In this document: positions 1 through 5,881 of the stretch, piece by piece
How the letters are laid out: every line of letters starts with the position of its first letter
How positions within the stretch are numbered: position 1 is the first letter of the stretch
From: Methanomassiliicoccales archaeon
Lineage (GTDB): Archaea > Thermoplasmatota > Thermoplasmata > Methanomassiliicoccales > UBA472
Length of the DNA stretch: 5,887 bases
Reading direction: 5' to 3'
Assembly (NCBI GenBank): GCA_013329565.1
Contig: DUJZ01000140.1
Coordinates: 1 to 5,887, forward strand
The notes under the pieces: generated by a model
The model's input: only the letters and a program-made list of their open reading frames with translations
The model's database searches: none
Told to the model about the DNA's origin: nothing
Made by a program: the position numbers and the translations under genes

Positions 1-117
1 ATGATCCTGAGGATCGACGACGTCATCGCCTCCAAGAAGGCCCCTCCGGCACCCCCGGGCGGCATGGATGGAATGGGCGGTATGGGTGGCATGGGCGGAA
101 TGCCCGGGATGATGTAA
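1..117 (+). CDS. Thermosome (group II chaperonin) subunit, C-terminal end, partial
   Basis: This is the last 38 codons of a gene that begins before the window, ending in TAA at 115-117. The peptide reads MILRIDDVIASKKAP followed by a flexible tail rich in Gly and Met (GGMDGMGGMGGMGGMPGMM). The LRIDDVIA segment is the final structured strand of archaeal thermosome subunits, and the GGM-repeat tail is typical of group II chaperonins, where it projects into the folding cavity. The family forms double-ring ATP-dependent cytosolic protein-folding machines of 8 or 9 subunits per ring, each about 540-550 residues. The ATG at base 1 is an internal Met codon, not the start. With only the tail visible, I cannot tell which paralogue (alpha or beta, thsA or thsB) this is. 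Identification as a thermosome subunit is firm because both the LRIDDVIA block and the GGM tail are present. Confidence 0.93.
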   Translation: MILRIDDVIASKKAPPAPPGGMDGMGGMGGMGGMPGMM

Positions 118-138
118 GCGTCCTGACCACTCAAACGA

Positions 139-169
139 TTTCCTAAATCCTTTTCCATTTTCTCATTTT
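139..169 (+). terminator. T-rich tract after the thermosome gene
   Basis: This pyrimidine-rich stretch starts about 20 nt after the thermosome stop and contains several runs of three or four T (CCTTTTCC, ATTTTC, CATTTTG) with no hairpin. Archaeal RNA polymerase commonly stops at such oligo-T tracts without a stem-loop. The call rests on composition and position only. Confidence 0.5.
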
Positions 170-181
170 GATGATCCGAGG

Positions 182-198
182 CATAATAATTTTAATAG
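182..198 (+). promoter_or_regulatory. Candidate TATA box for the surface protein gene
   Basis: The AT-rich block CATAATAATTTTAATAG is the best TATA-like element in the gap. Archaeal transcription starts about 25 nt downstream of the box centre, which would put the start near 215-222, about 20-28 nt before the ATG at 243. A start there would leave the in-frame upstream ATGs at 168 and 171 untranscribed, which supports the later start codon. Confidence 0.45.
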
Positions 199-200
199 CG

Positions 201-228
201 AACCAATCAATTCAATCACTAACCAATC
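201..228 (+). repeat. Direct repeats AACCAATC / CAATC around the predicted transcription start
   Basis: The octamer AACCAATC occurs at 201-208 and again at 221-228, exactly 20 bp apart. A third partial copy, CAATC at 213-217, lies between them. The three CAATC cores start at 204, 213 and 224, roughly one helical turn apart on the same face of the DNA. They sit between the TATA-like box and the ribosome binding site of the surface protein gene, where a repressor or activator could act. The operator role is inference; chance repetition in a short AT-rich region is possible. Confidence 0.4.
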
Positions 229-242
229 TGGTGGGATGTGAC

Positions 243-1580
243 ATGAAAAAATTGATAGGAACGATATTATGCACGCTTACCTTCCTGGCGCTACTGGTCT
301 CTCTGGCCGTACCTGCTTTGGCAACACCTGCCGAGGCACCGGAATGGGCCGAGGGGGACAAGTGGGCGTATGGTATGGAGGCGAACGCTGGCGAAGATCT
401 CGATCAGGAGCTTGAAAATCTCACTGCCATGATCGATGATGCCTTGAACGACCTCGACGGGATCGAGGCCGACCTGAACGACCTGAACATGGCCGGGAAC
501 TCGGAGATATGGATTCTATTCGAGATCACCGAGGCGAACGACGATACCTATGTCCTGAGCATGGACATGGCCGCCATGATGACCATTGATGCGGGCATCT
601 CGATCACCGCAGAGCTGCCCGTGGAGGGAACTTACGCTCCTGAGGACCTGATCACCGCCGAGCGGGAGGAAATAACCATGTCCGCCGCGCTCGACTTCGA
701 GATGGTCCTGACCGTAAGCGTCGACGTCACCTTCGAAAGTGACACCATGGCCTTGCAGTCCGTGGAGATCAGCATCAAGTTGACCGGCAATCTGGACCTT
801 TCCGCCGACAACCTGCCCATATGGTTGATCGAGATGATGGGGAACGACACGGACCTGGAATCCATGACCGGGGACATCAAGGTGGAGTACGAGGATTACG
901 ACATCAGCGCCGATCTGGAGCTCAACCTGGCCATGGACCTGGAGTTCGTTCCGGCCTTGAACATGTGGGACTTCCCGCTGGACCAGGGGGATGAATGGAA
1001 CGTCAGCTCCAATGCCACCCTTAGCGGAAGCATGACCGGCTCTCTAGATGCGTCGGGCCTGCCCAGTGAGCTCGAGGACGCCCTGTTCGAGGAGATCTCC
1101 GACGACATTGGCGTTGACAGCTTCCCGATAATCTTCGAGGACCTGGAGTTCGAGGACAACCCGTTCGAGAACGGCGAGCTGGAGGAGACCACCGAGCACA
1201 TCGGTCCGATCGCCCTCCAGTGCACTGACGTTTTCATGGTCGATGATCCATACTGGAACGACATAACGGTCTACGAGATCAACGTTGAGGGAACTCCTCT
1301 GAACTTCTACTACTCCCCTGATGTCGGGTTCATGTCCCACTTCTCGATGAACATGAACGATCTGGATGAAGGGATGCCGAACGAGGATGTAATGATAGAG
1401 GCGGTAGACCCGGACGTCGCCGAAGACAACATCGCGGAGATATCCGATCGCCAGGGCGAGGTGGATGAGGAGGGCGGAATGCTCGGCTTCTTCACCGACG
1501 CGCCCTACCTGGGCATCATCCTGGTGGCGGTGATCGTCGTCGTGGTCGTCGCTGCGGTATTCCTCATCAGGAAGAAGTGA
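243..1580 (+). CDS. Acidic secreted surface protein with C-terminal membrane anchor, function unknown
   Basis: I do not recognise a named family. The 445 residues begin with a signal peptide (MKKLIGTILC, hydrophobic to A27, likely cleavage after ALA at 25-27). A long, very acidic ectodomain follows, then one membrane helix at about 422-441 and a short RKK cytoplasmic tail, giving a type I topology facing outward. The ectodomain has few Lys or Arg, a single Cys (327) and four N-glycosylation sequons (N59, N201, N253, N257). A W-x-x-GD-x-W motif appears at 35-41, a related QGDEW at 248-252, and YYSPDVGF at 356-363, a pattern reminiscent of beta-rich lipoprotein-like domains of the DUF3108 kind (inference). 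I chose ATG 243 because the signal peptide starts there and GGTGGG (230-235) lies upstream as a ribosome binding site. An in-frame extension to 168 would put 25 untypical residues before the signal peptide. The gene appears monocistronic, with T-rich tracts on both sides. Confidence 0.8.
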   Translation: MKKLIGTILCTLTFLALLVSLAVPALATPAEAPEWAEGDKWAYGMEANAGEDLDQELENLTAMIDDALNDLDGIEADLNDLNMAGNSEIWILFEITEANDDTYVLSMDMAAMMTIDAGISITAELPVEGTYAPEDLITAEREEITMSAALDFEMVLTVSVDVTFESDTMALQSVEISIKLTGNLDLSADNLPIWLIEMMGNDTDLESMTGDIKVEYEDYDISADLELNLAMDLEFVPALNMWDFPLDQGDEWNVSSNATLSGSMTGSLDASGLPSELEDALFEEISDDIGVDSFPIIFEDLEFEDNPFENGELEETTEHIGPIALQCTDVFMVDDPYWNDITVYEINVEGTPLNFYYSPDVGFMSHFSMNMNDLDEGMPNEDVMIEAVDPDVAEDNIAEISDRQGEVDEEGGMLGFFTDAPYLGIILVAVIVVVVVAAVFLIRKK

Positions 1581-1600
1581 GCCTGAAAACCACTTAAAAA

Positions 1601-1626
1601 CCCCTTCCCATTCCTTTTTTCCCCTC
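1601..1626 (+). terminator. Pyrimidine and oligo-T tract after the surface protein gene
   Basis: A long, almost pure pyrimidine stretch with six T in a row at 1615-1620 begins 20 nt after the stop codon. No stem-loop is visible. It fits an archaeal intrinsic terminator and resembles the tract after the thermosome gene (both contain CC, T-run, CCATT). It probably ends the surface protein transcript before the flavodoxin gene. Confidence 0.6.
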
Positions 1627-1636
1627 TGTTCTGAGC

Positions 1637-1648
1637 AATGTATTTACG
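1637..1648 (+). promoter_or_regulatory. Candidate TATA-like box for the flavodoxin gene
   Basis: AATGTATTTACG lies about 48 nt before the flavodoxin ATG. Transcription starting near 1668 would leave a leader of roughly 22 nt containing GGGGG at 1679-1683, which may serve as a weak ribosome binding site 7 nt before the ATG. An alternative box, AACCACTTAAAAA at 1588-1600, would give a leader of about 70 nt. The match to consensus is modest. Confidence 0.3.
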
Positions 1649-1690
1649 CTTTCAGGTTCTAGGTTGCACTGGATACCTGGGGGAAATTGA

Positions 1691-2155
1691 ATGAAGATAG
1701 CATTGGTATACGATTCCGTTTCGTCCGCAAAGCTCACGGCCAAGGTCGCTGAGGTGATCGCCAAATCTTTGAAGGAGAAGGGTGCGGAGGTGACCTCGGT
1801 GCCGGTAGAGGACGCCAAGCATCTGAAAATCGAGGAATTCGACGCACTGGTGGTCGGCACTCCGACCATGGCCTGGGCGCCGACCAAGCCGGTAAGGGAG
1901 TTCCTGGACGGACTTGATGCCAGCAAGGTCAAGGGCAAGAAGGCTGCCAGCTTCGACACTCAGATGAGGTCCTTCATCAGTGGCAATGCCAACAAGGCCA
2001 TGGAGTCCAAGCTCAAGAAGCTGGGAATGACCATCGCCTGCCCGCATTTGCTAGCGTACGTCAAGAGCGAGAAGAAGGTCTATCATTTCCTGGACGGGGA
2101 GCTTCAGAAGGCCGAGGACTGGGCAAAAGGCCTTGCGGATGTCCTCGGCAAATGA
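1691..2155 (+). CDS. Flavodoxin-like protein
   Basis: This cytosolic 154-residue protein has the length and order of a short-chain flavodoxin, the family of FMN-carrying one-electron transfer proteins. Seen in order: first strand KIALVYDS (2-9), the phosphate-loop position (8-14), strand DALVVGTPTM (51-60) with the W62 loop typical of the FMN isoalloxazine site, PVREFLDGL (67-75), strand KKAASFDTQM (83-92) leading into SGNANKAMESKLKKLGM (97-113), a fit to the FDTR...SGSAAK pattern of archaeal flavodoxins, and a final helix. The phosphate loop is unusual: the family T-G-N-T is replaced by S11-S12-A13-K14. FMN binding may therefore be weakened, or the protein may have a different ligand. Start ATG 1691 gives the expected N-terminus directly before the first strand. 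The aldehyde dehydrogenase 50 bp downstream could be a functional neighbour, but no partner reductase is present. Confidence 0.85.
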   Translation: MKIALVYDSVSSAKLTAKVAEVIAKSLKEKGAEVTSVPVEDAKHLKIEEFDALVVGTPTMAWAPTKPVREFLDGLDASKVKGKKAASFDTQMRSFISGNANKAMESKLKKLGMTIACPHLLAYVKSEKKVYHFLDGELQKAEDWAKGLADVLGK

Positions 2156-2172
2156 CGTTCGGTCTTTGCAAC

Positions 2173-2184
2173 AACCATTAATCC
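2173..2184 (+). promoter_or_regulatory. BRE/TATA-like promoter of the aldehyde dehydrogenase gene
   Basis: AACCATTAATCC lies 33 nt before the ATG at 2206. The AACC part fits a purine-rich BRE and ATTAAT a weak TATA box. Transcription about 25 nt beyond the box centre would begin almost at the ATG, giving a leaderless mRNA. The same AACCATT element stands 32 nt before the ABC ATPase start, which strengthens both calls. Confidence 0.45.
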
Positions 2185-2205
2185 CCGTACGTGAATGGAT
2201 GTTCC

Positions 2206-3588
2206 ATGGTCGTCCGCTCCATCAACCCTCACAACGGTCAGGTCATAAAGGAGTTCGCCTCCAACCTTCCAGATGATGTTCTGGCAGCATTGGTCAAGGG
2301 CCGCGAGGCTCAGGGGAAGTGGGTCAGCCAATGGGATGTGGAAGATCGGATCGAAGCGGTGTTGGAGCTTCGCACCGCCCTGCAGGCGATGAAGGACGAT
2401 ATCATCGCCACCGAGATGCTGGAGGGGGGATTCCCTCAGAAGGACGTGATCGGCACTTACAACGGGGTCATAAAAGGCTTCGATCATTATGCGGCTGAAG
2501 CTAGAGCCACCGGCGATTACGATTTTCCTCTCGACCCCGCGGGTTGGCCTGACACCAGGGCAACCATAAACCTGGTGCCTCATGGCGTGATCGCGCACAT
2601 CGGCATCTGGAACTACCCGCTATGGCAGACCATGATAACTCTGATCCCGGCGCTCATGGCCGGCAACGCCGTGGTATTCAAGCCATCCGAGCTCACCACC
2701 ATGACCGGTCTTAAGATCAAGGAGGCGTTCGACCAGACCAGCATGCCCACCGATCTGTTTCAGGTTCTCATCGGAGGCGCGGACATCGGAAAGGCCATGG
2801 TCTCCGCGCCGTTCGATGCCCTGGTTTTCACTGGAGGCAGGGCTACCGGGCTGGACATAACCAAGAACGCTGGTATTAAGCCGATGATACTGGAGCTGTC
2901 CGGCAACGATCCGGGCATCGTATGCTCTGACGTGAACGTTCCGGAAGCGGCAAGGGGCGTCGCCAGTGGCGCGTTCTCGCATGGAGGGCAGGTCTGCATC
3001 CGCATAAAGCGATTGTACGTGGTGGAGAGCGTGGCCGACGCTTTCATCTCCGAGCTGCTCAAGGTCGTGGCCAGGATCGACGTGGAGCATCAGATAGGAC
3101 CGCTGATCCGCGAGGAAGCGAGAGCGAGGGTGCACGAAAAGGTCCACCGGGCCGTACACGCCGGTTGCGAACTGCTCACCGGCGGGGAGAACATTCCCGG
3201 CCTGGGGTATTACTTCGAACCGACGATATTGAAGGTCGAAGACGATAACTTGGAGATAATCAAGGAGGAGACCTTCGGACCGGTTCTTCCCATCCGCGTG
3301 GTCAAGGACGAGGAGGAGGCCATCAAGCTGGCGAACGAGAGCGATTACGGGCTTGGCGCCACCGTCTGGACCTGCGATCCAAAAAAGGGTGAGGCGATCG
3401 CCAGGCGCCTGGAGGCCGGCAATATCTGGATAAACGAGCACGGTCGGACCATCAACTGCGGCGAGCTGTTCCAGGGGTGGAAATGCAGCGGTATCGCCAG
3501 CACCAACCGTCGCATCACGCTGTTCATGAAGAAGCGGACCATCGTGAACCACCTGTCCTGCCAATCCCGGCCGCACTGGTTCAAATGA
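2206..3588 (+). CDS. NAD(P)-dependent aldehyde dehydrogenase
   Basis: This cytosolic enzyme of the aldehyde dehydrogenase superfamily oxidises an aldehyde to its acid; the substrate cannot be read from sequence. All key parts are present in 460 residues. The oxyanion Asn is N136 (IWNYPLWQ) and the cofactor-binding Lys is K159 (VVFKPSE), 23 apart as usual. The Rossmann loop is FTGGRATG. The general-base Glu is E230 (LELSGNDPG) and the catalytic Cys is C264 (GGQVCIRIKR), 34 apart as in ALDH2. EETFGPV carries E355. The end is SRPHWFK, close to the RPxW tail of many relatives. The N-terminus VVRSINPHNGQVI matches the usual SINPxTGEVI opening. I prefer ATG 2206 over the in-frame GTG at 2191 because the promoter would start transcription near 2206. 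The length is slightly below the usual 480-500. A succinate-semialdehyde or broad-range aldehyde role is possible but unproven. Confidence 0.93.
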   Translation: MVVRSINPHNGQVIKEFASNLPDDVLAALVKGREAQGKWVSQWDVEDRIEAVLELRTALQAMKDDIIATEMLEGGFPQKDVIGTYNGVIKGFDHYAAEARATGDYDFPLDPAGWPDTRATINLVPHGVIAHIGIWNYPLWQTMITLIPALMAGNAVVFKPSELTTMTGLKIKEAFDQTSMPTDLFQVLIGGADIGKAMVSAPFDALVFTGGRATGLDITKNAGIKPMILELSGNDPGIVCSDVNVPEAARGVASGAFSHGGQVCIRIKRLYVVESVADAFISELLKVVARIDVEHQIGPLIREEARARVHEKVHRAVHAGCELLTGGENIPGLGYYFEPTILKVEDDNLEIIKEETFGPVLPIRVVKDEEEAIKLANESDYGLGATVWTCDPKKGEAIARRLEAGNIWINEHGRTINCGELFQGWKCSGIASTNRRITLFMKKRTIVNHLSCQSRPHWFK

Positions 3589-3616
3589 TGTTCAATCCCG
3601 GATCGGCGTCTTAGAA

Positions 3617-3628
3617 AACCATTTTTAC
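3617..3628 (+). promoter_or_regulatory. BRE/TATA-like promoter of the ABC transporter operon
   Basis: AACCATTTTTAC lies 32 nt before the ATG at 3649, in the 60-bp gap after the aldehyde dehydrogenase gene. Its AACCATT core and spacing match the element before the aldehyde dehydrogenase gene. It predicts transcription starting at or near 3649, and so a leaderless transcript for the exporter operon. Confidence 0.45.
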
Positions 3629-3648
3629 AGGTTGACCAATCCCGTTTA

Positions 3649-4608
3649 ATGGTGGGGAACAGCGGAGAGATGGTATCGGTTAGGGGGATCTACAAGCGGT
3701 ACAAGGACCTGCCAGTCCTTTTGAACCTCAGCTTCGACATTCCCAAAGGCTCAATATTCGGTTACATCGGACCCAACGGTTCCGGGAAGACCACCACCAT
3801 CAGGATCATGACCGGCCTCATTCGTGATTTCCAGGGTGAGGTCAGCATCGGAGGACGTTCCATCCGCAACTGGAACGCCGAGCTCAGTTCGACCATCGGT
3901 TATCTGCCGCAGCAGACCTCCCTGCAGGAGTGGAGGACGGTGGACCAGTCCCTGAACACCTTCGGCCGGCTCTCCGGCCTCCAAGGATCGGAAGTGGGGA
4001 ATCGGATCAAGGAAGTGACGGAGGAGCTGGGCATCACCGAGTACCGCAACAGAAAGGTCAACAAGCTGTCCGGCGGAACGCTGCAGAAGGTTGGCATGGC
4101 CCAGGCCATGATGCACCGTCCGAAGCTCATGGTGCTCGACGAACCCGTTGCCGGTCTGGACCCGGAAAGCCGCGTTCTCTTCAAGAACCTATTCCGCAAA
4201 CTTTCTCGCGAGGGTACGACCATCTTCTTCTCATCGCACATTTTGAGCGACATCGAGGACATCGCGGACACCATTGGCATACTGGGCCAGGGGAGGATGC
4301 GCTACATAGGCTCCATGGAGGAGCTGAGGGAAAGGGTCGGTAGAAGCACCGAGGTGCGTCTGGAGACGGTCGAGCCGGTGCCGAACGATTTCCTGCTGGA
4401 AAGGGTCCAGGGCGTGTCCAAGGTGGAAAGGGTGGCCGACAACCGGTTCCATATGATCATCGAGGAGCACAAGGAGATGGACGCGGTGGTCGATCGTACC
4501 ATCAATGCAGTATTGGCCGAGGGATTGCACATCAGGGGCATACATCCCAACCGGCAATCGCTAGAGTCGTTATATCTCAGCTACACCGACGGAGAGGGGA
4601 AGGCATGA
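3649..4608 (+). CDS. ABC-2 type transporter, ATP-binding subunit
   Basis: This cytoplasmic ATPase powers the permease encoded next to it. Motifs in 319 residues: Walker A GPNGSGKTT (41-49, K47), Q-loop YLPQQ (Q88), signature LSGGTLQK (140-147), Walker B LMVLDEP (D164, catalytic E165), D-loop AGLDPE (168-173) and H-loop SSHILSD (H197). A C-terminal domain of about 90 residues (from 230) follows, ending in SLESLYLSYT, which corresponds to the LEDVFLxLT tail of ABC-2 exporter ATPases (drug, polysaccharide or lipid export). The nucleotide site looks fully functional. Start ATG 3649 agrees with the upstream promoter as a leaderless start. ATG 3670 (MVSVRGIYKRY) is a real alternative, since homology in the family begins there and GGTGGGG lies 12 nt before it. 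The stop overlaps the permease start. The transported substrate is unknown. Confidence 0.93.
   Translation: MVGNSGEMVSVRGIYKRYKDLPVLLNLSFDIPKGSIFGYIGPNGSGKTTTIRIMTGLIRDFQGEVSIGGRSIRNWNAELSSTIGYLPQQTSLQEWRTVDQSLNTFGRLSGLQGSEVGNRIKEVTEELGITEYRNRKVNKLSGGTLQKVGMAQAMMHRPKLMVLDEPVAGLDPESRVLFKNLFRKLSREGTTIFFSSHILSDIEDIADTIGILGQGRMRYIGSMEELRERVGRSTEVRLETVEPVPNDFLLERVQGVSKVERVADNRFHMIIEEHKEMDAVVDRTINAVLAEGLHIRGIHPNRQSLESLYLSYTDGEGKA
4591..4597 (+). promoter_or_regulatory. Ribosome binding site for the permease, inside the ATPase gene
   Basis: GGAGAGG lies 7 nt before ATG 4605, still within the ATPase reading frame. Together with the ATGA start/stop overlap it fixes the permease start and indicates translational coupling of the two subunits, which would balance their amounts. 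Confidence 0.65.
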
Positions 4609-5261
4609 GCCTCTGGCTGTTGTTCAAGGACGAGCTGAACGGCTTCTACCGCTCCAAGATAATGCTGGCGTTGTGGGTCGGCCTGCCGGCGATGGCATTG
4701 TTGCTGTATTTCCTGGTGGATGACATCGAGGGCATGCCAATAACCGTGTTCACAGGGCTCCTGGTATCCAGCATCGGCGGATTGCTGACGTCCGTTCTGA
4801 TAGTCGTGAACATCCTCAATGAAAAGGAGAAGAAGGTCTATGACCTGTTCCTGATCAGGCCAATACGTAGGGAGAACCTGCTGCTGGCAAAGTTCGGGGC
4901 GGTGTTCCTGTGCGTGACGGTCGCCTCGTTCATCGCCATCGTGTTGGCCGCCGTACTGGACAGCGCCAACGAAGGGTACAACGTCCAGGACATTCTGACA
5001 TCGATGAAGGATTCCTTGATAATCGCATTATCCATAATGGCCATAAACTGCTCGGCCGGAGTACTTATCGGCGTGTTCTCGCCTAGCGTGCTGATCGGGG
5101 TGTTGCTCGTCCTGTTCGGCTCCAATCAGCTGTCTTCGCTGGTTCTCCTCCCCATGATAACCGGGTGGGGTGAGATGTGGATGATCGGTCTGGCCTCGGT
5201 CGGAATATCTGGGTCATTATTGTTCGGGGCCGCCATGGTGTTCCGGCGCAAGGAGTTCTGA
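4605..5261 (+). CDS. ABC-2 type transporter, permease subunit
   Basis: This membrane subunit has 218 residues and about six hydrophobic segments (roughly 20-38, 46-71, 93-117, 136-156, 160-183, 191-212), the layout of compact ABC-2 exporters. Between the second and third segments, NEKEKKVYDLFLIRPIRREN (72-91) matches the family pattern ExExGTLExLLxxPxxRxE, the cytoplasmic coupling region that contacts the ATPase. The protein ends in a positively charged RRKEF, consistent with a cytoplasmic C-terminus. Its start overlaps the ATPase stop (ATGA, 4605-4608), so the two form one operon; a homodimer of each would make the full exporter. No substrate-binding protein is present, which supports export over import. 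The stop codon lies 2 bp from the end of the convergent minus-strand gene. Substrate unknown; drug, lipid or peptide export are all possible. Confidence 0.9.
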   Translation: MSLWLLFKDELNGFYRSKIMLALWVGLPAMALLLYFLVDDIEGMPITVFTGLLVSSIGGLLTSVLIVVNILNEKEKKVYDLFLIRPIRRENLLLAKFGAVFLCVTVASFIAIVLAAVLDSANEGYNVQDILTSMKDSLIIALSIMAINCSAGVLIGVFSPSVLIGVLLVLFGSNQLSSLVLLPMITGWGEMWMIGLASVGISGSLLFGAAMVFRRKEF

Positions 5262-5263
5262 CC

Positions 5264-5731
5264 TCAGAGAACCTCGGCCGACATGTAGCCGTCGATCAGC
5301 ACGTCGAGATGGAGCGAGGTGTCCCAGCCCGCCTTTCGGAAGGCATCCATGAATCCCACTGCCAAAACCAGCCTGTGCTTCGGTATCTGGGAGATCAAGG
5401 CTTTAACGTCCTCCACCGGGCATCCGAACTTCGGTATTGCCAATCCTCCTAGGATCACAATCACGTCCGCCTCGCCAGGCTCGAATGGATCTTTGCTTAT
5501 CTGAAATCCGGCACCGGCCACCCATCTCATGGTCCGGCTGTTCTCCCATTCCGCTCTAGGACAGAAACCGAAACGCATGTTGTGGTCTCGGACAGCATAG
5601 GCAAGCAATTGGGCGAAAGGAGGGCACACCGCTTCCGATCCAACAAAAAGGATAGTACTGGCATCATCAACATCGACCAAAGCCTCGCGGAACAACTTGG
5701 TTAGACCGGAAATGCCCTCCGCTTTGACCAT
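5264..5731 (-). CDS. DUF2124-like conserved archaeal protein, function unknown
   Basis: This 155-residue soluble protein resembles, by recall, archaeal family DUF2124, found largely in methanogens and of unknown function. Visible blocks are STILFVGSEAVCPPFAQL (25-42), a strand with a glycine turn as in Rossmann-like folds, then ADVIVILGGLAIPKFGCPVE (88-107), LAVGFMDAFRKAGW (123-136) and LDVLIDGY (142-149). Three Cys (36, 57, 104) lie in or near these blocks. Alternating strands and helices suggest an alpha/beta fold with no membrane segment. ATG 5731 is the first start codon available, just before the helix LTKLFREAL. The frame stays open to the window edge without another ATG, GTG or TTG, through AT-rich DNA, so a longer N-terminus cannot be excluded. 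The ribosome binding site is not clear. It is the only minus-strand gene here and converges on the ABC permease. The family name is moderately sure; the gene itself is likely real. Confidence 0.75.
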   Translation of the reverse strand: MVKAEGISGLTKLFREALVDVDDASTILFVGSEAVCPPFAQLLAYAVRDHNMRFGFCPRAEWENSRTMRWVAGAGFQISKDPFEPGEADVIVILGGLAIPKFGCPVEDVKALISQIPKHRLVLAVGFMDAFRKAGWDTSLHLDVLIDGYMSAEVL

Positions 5732-5776
5732 GATGAAATCGATACCATTGCATCCCAGATATTTCTTTCGAATATA

Positions 5777-5793
5777 ATCATAAATATTATGAT
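5777..5793. repeat. Short inverted repeat ATCATAA-N3-TTATGAT
   Basis: Two perfect 7-bp arms flank a 3-bp centre (ATA), located 46 bp upstream of the minus-strand start codon. Its size and position suit a dimeric regulator, or it may simply contain the TATA box. Low base complexity makes chance a serious alternative. Confidence 0.45.
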
Positions 5794-5844
5794 AAATATA
5801 AAAATTAGCTTCAGGCGAACGCTTTTGTCTCTGGATATTGACCA

Positions 5845-5881
5845 GCTTTATTATATAGTTACATATAAATAATAATAAAGC
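5845..5881. repeat. Inverted repeat with 10-bp arms, GCTTTATTAT ... ATAATAAAGC
   Basis: The arms at 5845-5854 and 5872-5881 are perfect reverse complements separated by 17 bp that contain TATA-like sequence. This could be a regulator site enclosing a promoter, or a weak transcript hairpin. It lies at the window edge, so its relation to the next gene cannot be seen. Confidence 0.45.

Noticed and set aside
61..114. Repetitive GGCATGGGCGG-like DNA as a tandem repeat or CRISPR-like element
   Set aside because: It simply encodes the Gly-Met tail of the thermosome; the units are irregular and in frame with the gene.
168..242. Upstream ATGs at 168 and 171 as start of the surface protein
   Set aside because: They lie before or within the predicted TATA box and would place 25 residues ahead of a standard signal peptide that begins at 243.
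1652..2047. Minus-strand open frame opposite the flavodoxin-like gene
   Set aside because: It lies almost wholly over a convincing flavodoxin frame and has no ribosome binding site or family features.
2191..2205. GTG at 2191 as start of the aldehyde dehydrogenase
   Set aside because: It is only 18 nt from the start of the promoter element, so it would probably not be transcribed, and the family N-terminus begins at the Met encoded at 2206.
2620..3576. Long minus-strand open frame of 318 codons opposite the aldehyde dehydrogenase gene
   Set aside because: The plus strand encodes a complete enzyme with all catalytic residues. The antisense frame has no recognisable domain and is a typical by-product of GC-rich codon bias.
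3930..4343. Plus-strand open frame of 137 codons within the ABC ATPase gene
   Set aside because: It overlaps the Q-loop to H-loop region of a clear ATPase in another frame. Its translation is low-complexity, rich in Gly, His, Arg and Pro, without motifs.
5177..5452. Plus-strand open frames running through the permease end and opposite the minus-strand gene (5177-5452, 5319-5504)
   Set aside because: They overlap two better supported genes, lack motifs and have no ribosome binding site.
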